DNA from: a virus
Length of the DNA stretch: 33,066 bases
Virus record (IMG/VR): IMGVR_UViG_3300035158_000410
Location: 1-33,066 of that record
Strand: one strand, 5' to 3'
Within the stretch, counting starts at the first letter, position 1. Each line of letters starts with the position of its first letter. Both the position numbers and the translations under genes were made by a program. Below the pieces are notes generated by a model that saw only the letters and a list, made by a program, of their open reading frames with translations, was not told the DNA's origin and made no database searches. Positions 26,431 to 33,066 of the stretch are shown one piece after another.

Positions 26431-26862
26431 ATGATTGTGACTCATGTGGTCTATGACCCTTCGACCTTTGGGATCACCCAAAGATCTCTGAAGATGCTGA
26501 GGGATACGATCTCTGAAAAGGTCAAACATCGAATCGTAGTTGTCCAGATCCCGACGGATGATATCTGCTGCGGATATTTTATCTTCGACTGGGAATGGCA
26601 GAACGCTACTTGGACCGGCGACGGTTTTCGGACCGACGAAGGGGGCGAGGGAGGGGCCGGTTTTAAGTCAGCAGAGATCTTCTTTAAGTTCTTTAAGATC
26701 TGGCCTATTGCTTGCGAGAGAATGGATCTCAATAGGATTTATATCCTGAAAGAGCCAGATCAAAAGGTCGAGTTTTTAAAACTTGCACAGGAGATCGCCA
26801 ATGCTTTGAATGATGAAGACTTCAAGAGACCAGTCGATAATATCCCGGAGTATGTCCGATGA
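26431..26862 (+). CDS. Hypothetical protein after hammerhead E
   Basis: 143 aa. VYDPSTFGITQRSLKMLRDT, then QIPTDDICCGYFIFDWEWQN and FRTDEGGEGGAGFKSAEIFF suggest an alpha/beta enzyme-like fold, but I do not recognise it. AAAGGAGATAGGA precedes the ATG. A 13-codon reading (26415-26456, MKGDRNDCDSCGL) starts nearer the AGGGAGG and may serve as a leader peptide. Coupled to the next gene (4-nt overlap). Confidence 0.75.
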   Translation: MIVTHVVYDPSTFGITQRSLKMLRDTISEKVKHRIVVVQIPTDDICCGYFIFDWEWQNATWTGDGFRTDEGGEGGAGFKSAEIFFKFFKIWPIACERMDLNRIYILKEPDQKVEFLKLAQEIANALNDEDFKRPVDNIPEYVR

Positions 26863-27029
26863 TCGGGGACAAAATTAAACATGATGACAAGATCTGGATC
26901 TTCGTTGGCTATTATGCGGATCTCCGGATCTATGCTCATGGTAACGAAAGACTGATCCTGGATAAACGTGGATGGGAATACATGCGCTATATCCAGGATC
27001 CAATCGAAGTCCCGGTTTCGACCAAATAA
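26859..27029 (+). CDS. Small hypothetical protein, last gene of the operon
   Basis: 56 aa read directly: MIGDKIKHDDKIWIFVGYYA, then DLRIYAHGNERLILDKRGWE and YMRYIQDPIEVPVSTK. It looks like a small beta-rich domain. Overlaps the upstream gene by ATGA and ends before the plus-strand terminator. Confidence 0.65.
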   Translation: MIGDKIKHDDKIWIFVGYYADLRIYAHGNERLILDKRGWEYMRYIQDPIEVPVSTK

Positions 27030-27057
27030 GACCTATCCCTAAACCTCCCTATTATCT

Positions 27058-27094
27058 AAAGGCCGGTGATCCTTGTGGTTGCCGGCCTTTTTTT
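27058..27094 (+). terminator. Rho-independent terminator of the rightward operon
   Basis: AAAGGCCGG (27058-27066) pairs with CCGGCCTTT (27082-27090), followed by a T-run to 27094. A 9-bp GC-rich stem with a 15-nt loop and seven T makes this a convincing terminator. It lies 29 nt after the last plus-strand gene. Confidence 0.9.
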
Positions 27095-27150
27095 ACATTT
27101 TCCCCCTGAAAAAAGCCATTTTTCCCTAAAACATACATAATAAACAAAAT

Positions 27151-27177
27151 AAAAAAGCCCTTAAACGGCCATAGGGC
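27151..27177 (-). terminator. Rho-independent terminator of the tail operon
   Basis: On the minus strand GCCCT (27173-27177) pairs with AGGGC (27157-27161), followed by TTTTTT (27151-27156) and more T. It lies 65 nt after the glycosidase-like gene. Together with the plus-strand terminator it separates the convergent operons. Confidence 0.75.
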
Positions 27178-27241
27178 GACGATCTCGAGCTTCCCTATAT
27201 GTTTATATTCGGAACTTTCCCCTGGAACCCTATTTTTGACT

Positions 27242-28318
27242 TTATGGATTAAACTCTTTGGCAAGTCTTCCGGCAAGCTCATATTCATCCCGGTAGATGT
27301 TCACACCACAAGCGCCGGCATCCAGGATCATCGCCCGGACATAGGCTTCAACCTCAGACTCCGGGACGCTCGGATAATTCTCCAGATTGTAAAGAAGCTC
27401 ATTACAGAGGACCGGCTTTTCCTTTGCCCATTTCCGGATCTCATCGAGCAGAGGATCCATTGGAGGATAGGGACCTCGATGGACGATGGCAGCCTTATGA
27501 TAGGGACAGATCTCATGGAACTTCTTTGAGTTCTCCTGGCCATACTCGCTATAACCCCATCCTCCACCGGTCGCAAAGCCTCCCTTATCGTGGATATACC
27601 TAGCCCTTTCCTTGGCAACATAGACCCAGTATTCATCACTTAAAAACTCATTCTCCACTTCCAGGAAAACAGGGAGGCCAAGAAGAACGGTGACTATATC
27701 CTGATAGTTTCCGAAGTATTCCCGGTCCTGATCGCCCAAAGTGATCTCCGGAAAGATCCCCTCATTGAGAAGCTCGACACAATGATCCCGGACAAACTCA
27801 GGATCATCCACAGCATCATGTCTCACATAATTTTGACCGCTCGATTTAACCCGGTCCATGTATTCTCGATATTCATCCATGCCATTCCCTTCCCAGTATC
27901 CTTTAGCGATATGGAGGATCTGCCGGGAGGAGTTGCCCACAAAGATGATCCGCTTTCCTCTATAATAGATCTTCCGATCCATGACAATGAACATAGGCGC
28001 TGCCGGATCCGGGAAGTCAATCGGGTTTGCCCAGAACCGGACCTTCCCTTTTCTTTTCCGGCTTGCCCAGATCTGGAGATAGCCATCAGAAGATAGGTAG
28101 ATCTTGGGAGTTCCCCGGACCTTAGTCTCAGAGATCTTGACCGGATCTGTAAGGATCCAGGATCCATCTACCGGTCGAGAGGATCTGATGTAATGATAGA
28201 GATGACCGTTTATAACATCGACATGATGCTCAACCCCTCTTTTATCCTGGCAGACGTTCTGATACTGGATCTTATGATCTGGATTAAAAACCCGGATCCC
28301 TTCGGTCCACTCGCTCAT
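27242..28318 (-). CDS. Glycosidase-like (GH clan A) tail-associated protein
   Basis: 358 aa. An N-terminal 120-residue beta-rich part (FNPDHKIQYQNVCQDKRGVE, APMFIVMDRKIYYRGKRIIF) precedes a TIM-barrel-like half. FLEVENEF (N223-E224) fits the acid/base motif on strand 4 and KPVLCNELLYN (N306-E307) the nucleophile on strand 7. It is the last gene of the tail operon, where depolymerases often sit. It probably degrades a host surface polysaccharide. The substrate and the exact GH family are not clear. Confidence 0.6.
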   Translation of the reverse strand: MSEWTEGIRVFNPDHKIQYQNVCQDKRGVEHHVDVINGHLYHYIRSSRPVDGSWILTDPVKISETKVRGTPKIYLSSDGYLQIWASRKRKGKVRFWANPIDFPDPAAPMFIVMDRKIYYRGKRIIFVGNSSRQILHIAKGYWEGNGMDEYREYMDRVKSSGQNYVRHDAVDDPEFVRDHCVELLNEGIFPEITLGDQDREYFGNYQDIVTVLLGLPVFLEVENEFLSDEYWVYVAKERARYIHDKGGFATGGGWGYSEYGQENSKKFHEICPYHKAAIVHRGPYPPMDPLLDEIRKWAKEKPVLCNELLYNLENYPSVPESEVEAYVRAMILDAGACGVNIYRDEYELAGRLAKEFNP

Positions 28319-29052
28319 CAGATTGATAGCAGATGGACAACAAGATAGGTTTCTGTGGATCCGGCATCAATATCTACTGTGTTGACTCCGGCATTTGACT
28401 GAGCGTAGAGTTCTATATCAATTCCGGAATTTATAATCTGGACATCTGAAACGTGAGCGGAGATCTCAGCTACATGGGAGGAGTGAACATCATCCTGGGC
28501 GACCAGGGATCCATTCACATAGATCCCGGCGACATATCGCCTATCAGCAACCATGTCTTTAAATCTAACCATTCCAATGATGAGATAAGCTCCGACCACA
28601 GGAGTAACAAATTTATTATTTCCGGTGTCAAAGTTTCCTCCGGTATCATAATCCTCTGTATCTATTAGGACCTTTGTCCAGGCTCCGGACACAAGGCTCA
28701 GTTGATCGGTGCTGAGATATGCCCTTACCCTGGTATCAGTTTTGACTTGCTGATCCTGGAGATCCACTCCATTGAATATCGGAGTGGTATCACAACTCTC
28801 ATGGGCTTGGAGGATCTCATCCCAGTCTCCCTCTCCGCTCGGCCAACAGCTTCCGGTATAGGGATCTCCGAGTTTGTGCCAGAGTTTATAATCATCAGCA
28901 TCGGAGGCAATCACTCCTGGAGGTGCGCTTATGAGGACAGACCTGGGATCGCTTTGATGCCAATGATTCTTTAGGAAGTTGACGAGGGTATCACAGAAGC
29001 CCTCGAATCCTTCATAATCCTTGCCGGCCAAAAGCTCTGCTCTTGTTGACAT
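28318..29052 (-). CDS. Fibre/receptor-binding protein with C1q-like domain
   Basis: 244 aa. The C-terminal half (RAYLSTDQLSLVSGAWTKVL, then NNKFVTPVVGAYLIIGMVRF and ADRRYVAGIYVNGSLVAQDD) fits the C1q/TNF-like jelly-roll seen at phage fibre tips. The first 90 residues include FCDTLVNFLKNHWHQSDPRS. It overlaps the glycosidase-like gene by 1 nt and is probably a trimeric fibre component. Confidence 0.7.
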   Translation of the reverse strand: MSTRAELLAGKDYEGFEGFCDTLVNFLKNHWHQSDPRSVLISAPPGVIASDADDYKLWHKLGDPYTGSCWPSGEGDWDEILQAHESCDTTPIFNGVDLQDQQVKTDTRVRAYLSTDQLSLVSGAWTKVLIDTEDYDTGGNFDTGNNKFVTPVVGAYLIIGMVRFKDMVADRRYVAGIYVNGSLVAQDDVHSSHVAEISAHVSDVQIINSGIDIELYAQSNAGVNTVDIDAGSTETYLVVHLLSI

Positions 29053-29063
29053 CTTATCCTCCG

Positions 29064-31838
29064 TTATTCACATTTACAGATTTTCTTTAATGGATCCCCT
29101 CCAGGTAAAAGATCTGTATCGCAGTCTCCTATATATCCAAACATTCTCTGCCAATCAGAAGCATCCGACCAGTTGTTAGGAATAGAGTCACAGTCTCCGA
29201 TAATAAAGCATTGGCTGATCAGCCATTGGAGATCTGCGCCTATCACATCTATGGTCATGTCCTGGAAGTTATATGTCAAGGAGATCACATAATAATATCG
29301 TCCTGGATCCCCGGTCCCTCCCACGCTCACAGCTAGAGGATCCTGGAGTCTGAAATTATCAAAGATATCTATCTCGGTTATAAATTCGATGGGCAATTTA
29401 AAGTTGACTTTCCGGTTGCCATATCCAAGACGCTGGAGATCCTCATTGATTCTGACTGCTGCATAATCTGAGGACGAGATCCAGGGATAATCCCAGTCTG
29501 CCGGCTTCTCCATCGGCACGTCATAGCATTTCTCGGATCCCTCAGACTCCACCTCATCGGCATATTTCCAGGCACTCGGAGCCGGGTAGAAATCCCACTT
29601 TGATTTGATATGGTTTATAGCATCCCTCAAATTATACTGGATCACCGGATCGTCGATTAGATCTATCTGGGCGAAGATCCGAATATCGGCGGTGATATCA
29701 GTCAGATCCTTTCTTCCGAGTTTGAAGTTCCCATCCAGGGCGGTCCACATTTTGACTCCAAAGCTGAAGAGGAGATCTCTTATCACTTGACTGGCAGCCA
29801 TAGTATCGGTGATAGCAAGCCGGCCAATTTCATCCCATCCATTATCTGTGAAATAATCCCTGATATCAGCCAAAGATACAGCGTCAATATTTCCTAAAGG
29901 AACGCCCAAAAGATAGACCATAACATAGGCCAGGACATAAGCCGGATTCTCGACATAACCGTTGGCAGAGTTCCATCCGGCCTGGGAGTATCCTGTGCAA
30001 TTAAAAGTTATCTTATTGTCTCCCTGGTCATTGACAAAATCTATATAAGTCCTTCCATCGCCAGGAGTGAGGATCGCATAGTTCGCCGGATTCACTAATG
30101 AGCCGGCGCTATAAACCTGAGTAACAGAGTTCAGGACCCCGGCTGATGCTACATATCTAAAAGTAGTGGTGTCAGTATAGATGGCTTCAATCGCTCCAGG
30201 ATTCTCCCCTCCGGTCCAGGAATGGGTCCCAAGAATTTCCGGGATCGCCCGGCCAACGTGATCCGGATGGATGTTTGGATAGTCATCCTCTGTGGCGATA
30301 TATCTAGGCAGAAGCCTTCTGAAATACTTTTGAGAGATATCCTTCACCGTTGCCTGGAATTGAGTCCCCACCAGATCATAGTCATCACAGATTCCTTTGA
30401 AGACTGAGGTCGCCCAACTGGTCGGCTCAGTTGTCCATCCGAATGAGAAAGAGACAGGTCGGTTCTTACAATGGCCAAGAGCAAGTCTTTCCTGGAAGTG
30501 ATGATCTGCGCTCGCAAGATCCACAGTCATATCCGAGATCTGATAAACCCCGGTGAAATCATCAATGGATCTAGTCACCCCAGAAGCGGAGAGGATCCTC
30601 CCCTCATAAAAAACACTCGGAGATCTCACATCTATCGGCGCATAGTATTCTGTGATGATATTGGCAACATCATCCTCATCAACACATCCTAACTTCCATT
30701 CCCAGGATGAGAATATCATGGGAGGCTTCAATTCTCCTGGCTCGCTTGAAAGGAAGGTTACTCGACCGTCGCCTTCGGAGACCTCTCCATAAGTGGGGGA
30801 GAGAGGATCCGGATCTGTCTTGAAATCCCCGACATAGGCTTCGATATCTTTATTTATACGCAGGACATTGGATTTGATAAACTTGACATCATAGGTTCCC
30901 TTGGGCAAAGCCGGCATTGAGGGGATTGTGATCTTGGTATCGCTGTTGACGATAAAGTCTCCAAGCAATCGTTGAAGCCTAGTCGTTCCCTGTCCCTGTC
31001 TTCCTATGAAATCTATGAAATCCACAAGAGATTCAAAAGCCTTTACTGTGTTATAAGAGTTTCTGGAATTATCACAGATCTCATTATCATCCTGATCGAA
31101 ACCCAGGCCGGTAAAGACGATCTCAACCCCTCCAGCCTCCGGCATCCATCTCCGGGACATCGTATTGATTATTGGATTAAAATAATTGACTGTTAGTTCT
31201 AAGGGTTCAATGCTTCCTGAGAGTTCATCTCCCACACCTAAAGGGCTGCTGCAACCACCACCACAGCCGGCGATATCGAGATAAAAAGCCAGGCCATTTT
31301 GAAAGAACTCCTCCTGCATATCATTCCCATCATTATGACCGACTCCCCCCCGACTTGAAGCTTCCCATCTATAAATTTCAGAAAGTGGATAGGCAGATGC
31401 GAGAAAAGCAAAACGCTCTCCATTTGTGCATCCAAGATAATAGGGATAGTTAAACCATTGATTGACCCCATCATAATGACGCCCTGTCACAGTTTCCGGA
31501 TCCCATTGATAAGCCGGGAGGGGACAGTTTAAAGGCTCCCACATTATATGAAAATTGGTCGGACCACAGTCATCGTGATCTATGGAGGCATTTATTTTGA
31601 TCCCAAAGTCTATAACTTCATTTAGGCTTTCTGTAAGTTCAAAGCCTGGAGTAGATGGCATGAGGATTGTCTTCCAGGACCAATGGTCATTTGCTGTCTC
31701 TGTCCAGTTCCCGATCTTTGAATATTCATAATGGCCAGTTGTCCACTTGGTAGGTTCCGGACCTTCAGTATTATTAACAGAAAGGCGCTCTATGGTTCTC
31801 ACATAGAACTCTGTCCATGTCCTGTGTGGTAAGGTCAT
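29064..31838 (-). CDS. Tail tip / baseplate hub-like protein
   Basis: 924 aa, the largest protein in the window. Its middle part (KGICDDYDLVGTQFQATVKD, YFRRLLPRYIATEDDYPNIH, AIPEILGTHSW) and C-terminal region (LDGNFKLGRKDLTDITADIR, GYGNRKVNFKLPIEFITEID) resemble siphovirus tail-tip proteins that follow the tape measure and distal tail genes. It likely forms the tip complex that contacts the host. The start overlaps no gene and follows the preceding stop by 2 nt. Confidence 0.7.
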   Translation of the reverse strand: MTLPHRTWTEFYVRTIERLSVNNTEGPEPTKWTTGHYEYSKIGNWTETANDHWSWKTILMPSTPGFELTESLNEVIDFGIKINASIDHDDCGPTNFHIMWEPLNCPLPAYQWDPETVTGRHYDGVNQWFNYPYYLGCTNGERFAFLASAYPLSEIYRWEASSRGGVGHNDGNDMQEEFFQNGLAFYLDIAGCGGGCSSPLGVGDELSGSIEPLELTVNYFNPIINTMSRRWMPEAGGVEIVFTGLGFDQDDNEICDNSRNSYNTVKAFESLVDFIDFIGRQGQGTTRLQRLLGDFIVNSDTKITIPSMPALPKGTYDVKFIKSNVLRINKDIEAYVGDFKTDPDPLSPTYGEVSEGDGRVTFLSSEPGELKPPMIFSSWEWKLGCVDEDDVANIITEYYAPIDVRSPSVFYEGRILSASGVTRSIDDFTGVYQISDMTVDLASADHHFQERLALGHCKNRPVSFSFGWTTEPTSWATSVFKGICDDYDLVGTQFQATVKDISQKYFRRLLPRYIATEDDYPNIHPDHVGRAIPEILGTHSWTGGENPGAIEAIYTDTTTFRYVASAGVLNSVTQVYSAGSLVNPANYAILTPGDGRTYIDFVNDQGDNKITFNCTGYSQAGWNSANGYVENPAYVLAYVMVYLLGVPLGNIDAVSLADIRDYFTDNGWDEIGRLAITDTMAASQVIRDLLFSFGVKMWTALDGNFKLGRKDLTDITADIRIFAQIDLIDDPVIQYNLRDAINHIKSKWDFYPAPSAWKYADEVESEGSEKCYDVPMEKPADWDYPWISSSDYAAVRINEDLQRLGYGNRKVNFKLPIEFITEIDIFDNFRLQDPLAVSVGGTGDPGRYYYVISLTYNFQDMTIDVIGADLQWLISQCFIIGDCDSIPNNWSDASDWQRMFGYIGDCDTDLLPGGDPLKKICKCE

Positions 31839-31840
31839 TT

Positions 31841-32719
31841 TTAATCTAAGAGTGTGACCCCTTTGACTAGGGTTCTTAGGTCAATCTTCCATTCATAAAG
31901 CTCACCGCATTGAGCCTTAACGATCTGTTGGCCAAACCCGGAGAGGTTCGACATATAAACATAATAACAAAATTTATAGGTATCATCCGGGATGAAGACA
32001 AACTTTCCTCCGGCCTGTTTGACATCGCTGAGAAAACATCTCATCTCGCTGACCTGGGTTGGATCATTAATGTTTTTAATCGAAATTGAAAACTCCTCTG
32101 CCTCTGCAAAATAGTGACTCCAGATCTGTCCATAATAAGTAGTCGAGGTTCCTTCAAAAAATACCGGACCATCGGCTCGACCTGGCTGAAGCCTGGCCTT
32201 TGTGAAGCTCTGGAGGGTTCCCAGGAACCATTCCCCTATCTCAATATAGCCATCCGGATTCCCGGAGTCTATCACTTCTAATCGCCAATACTGGAGGGGA
32301 AGCCCACAGTCAAAAGTCTTACAGGAATTATTAAAAATACATTTCTCCTCGATGATCCTATCGCTAAGATCAATCACACATTCCGGACCTCCGGTTGCAT
32401 AAGGATCATCCCAAAGACAGGCTCCGGATTGACCGGGACAATCTGAGCTACATCCTAAAAGACGGAAGAGATCCCCGGACTGGCCAAGGCCAATATTATG
32501 ATTAAAGACTCCAACGAAATTAGGTGATTTTGCGGATCCTAGATCCACACAGATCCAATCCGGAACCCCTCCAGAATAAGGACCAAGCCCGGTGGATCTA
32601 TAAGGTTTTGAAGGCCGGATATTATAAAGATTCTCCAGGACATAAAGGGAATCCTCAGAACTTGCATAAAGTGGGGTCCCAGAATTTATAAAGTTTGTTA
32701 TCGCATATCTCAAAGCCAT
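31841..32719 (-). CDS. Distal tail-like protein
   Basis: 292 aa. SLYVLENLYNIRPSKPYRST then PDWICVDLGSAKSPNFVGVF look like a discoidin-like beta sandwich, with more Cys than usual. The position between the tape measure and the tail-tip protein fits a distal tail protein joining tube and tip. It overlaps the tape measure gene by 1 nt. Confidence 0.6.
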   Translation of the reverse strand: MALRYAITNFINSGTPLYASSEDSLYVLENLYNIRPSKPYRSTGLGPYSGGVPDWICVDLGSAKSPNFVGVFNHNIGLGQSGDLFRLLGCSSDCPGQSGACLWDDPYATGGPECVIDLSDRIIEEKCIFNNSCKTFDCGLPLQYWRLEVIDSGNPDGYIEIGEWFLGTLQSFTKARLQPGRADGPVFFEGTSTTYYGQIWSHYFAEAEEFSISIKNINDPTQVSEMRCFLSDVKQAGGKFVFIPDDTYKFCYYVYMSNLSGFGQQIVKAQCGELYEWKIDLRTLVKGVTLLD

Positions 32720-33066
32720 TAGTCGATCCCCAAGTATTCTTTAAATCGTCGTCTGATATGGCCGGCATTGGCGTCCAGGGCTTTATAGATCTCAGGGATC
32801 ATCCTCTGTCTTGCATAGTCCCTATCCGAGATAACATTTCCTTGGAGGTTGATTTGATTAGCGATGCTGATCTCTACTTTCCGTCCTCCGGCCATCCTTC
32901 CAATCATCGGAGCCGGGGCTATGATTTCAGGGGCTTCCGGGGTCCCATGAGCCATCACCAATCCAGGCTCTGTGATCACAGCGCCTTTTTGTGCGCTGAT
33001 CGCCGGCATATCCCGGATCTGTCTTTCTACGCCGGCAAGCCCCCCGGTTATATCCCGGCTAAGACC
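32719..33066 (-). CDS. Tape measure protein, C-terminus
   Basis: The frame is open through the right edge, so the N-terminal part is outside the window. EPGLVMAHGTPEAPEIIAPA near the end matches the P-x-GTPEAPEIIAP-type C-terminal tail seen in tape measure proteins, with a final helical segment (DYARQRMIPEIYKALDANAG). The full protein would span the tail tube and set its length. The ATG at 33009 is an internal methionine, not the start. Confidence 0.75.
   Translation of the reverse strand, partial: GLSRDITGGLAGVERQIRDMPAISAQKGAVITEPGLVMAHGTPEAPEIIAPAPMIGRMAGGRKVEISIANQINLQGNVISDRDYARQRMIPEIYKALDANAGHIRRRFKEYLGID

Noticed and set aside
1-33066. CRISPR array, insertion sequence, integrase or attachment sites
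   Set aside because: No regularly spaced repeats, transposase or recombinase motifs were seen, so integration ability cannot be judged from this window.

Overview
This window is part of a tailed double-stranded DNA bacteriophage genome (siphovirus-like) or a prophage of one. It has large and small terminase, portal, a Mu gpF-like minor head protein, tape measure C-terminus, tail-tip and fibre proteins, a lysis cassette, an exonuclease/recombination pair and replication proteins, in tightly packed, mostly overlapping genes. Strong GGAGG-type ribosome binding sites indicate a bacterial host. Nothing in the sequence identifies the host more closely.

Layout. A divergent control region at about 22.6-23.0 kb fires leftward and rightward. 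Leftward (minus strand, 22.8 -> 15.5 kb): a ribbon-helix-helix regulator, a putative annealing protein, a Cas4/RecB-like nuclease, a replisome-organizer-like protein, a MazG-like protein, a G39P-like helicase loader, RNase HII and a trypsin-like protease. Many small genes follow (15.5 -> 9.4 kb), then an amidase-based lysis cassette (9.4 -> 7.9 kb), the small terminase, more small genes, the large terminase, a portal-like ORF, the portal, a minor head protein and a fibre-like protein running off the left edge. The right end (33.1 -> 27.2 kb, minus) carries the tape measure C-terminus, tail and tail-tip proteins, a C1q-like fibre protein and a glycosidase-like protein. The two edges fit a circularly permuted genome whose capsid and early tail genes lie outside the window.

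The most notable content is the rightward early operon (23.0-27.1 kb, plus strand). Its five intercistronic gaps each hold a complete type II hammerhead self-cleaving ribozyme: GAAA, hairpin III, UH cleavage site, hairpin I, CUGANGA. Stems I, II and III differ in sequence but keep pairing. A fourth helix, a pseudoknot between loop I and the 3' tail, also covaries in all five and ends 0-9 nt before the AGGGAGG ribosome binding site of the next gene. I infer that the polycistronic transcript cuts itself into a leader plus five messages, each starting with a stable 5' hairpin. A structured leader RNA precedes the array and an intrinsic terminator closes it.

Other observations: several intercistronic inverted-repeat elements on the minus strand, one showing an anti-Shine-Dalgarno-like loop; a chimeric ORF between terminase and portal (portal N-terminus fused to terminase C-terminus) at a compositional boundary, which looks like the scar of an offset recombination between two related phages; and an apparent frameshift in a nuclease gene. 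About 3.2-15.3 kb is poor in GGATCC and rich in GAGCTC, while the rest is the reverse.
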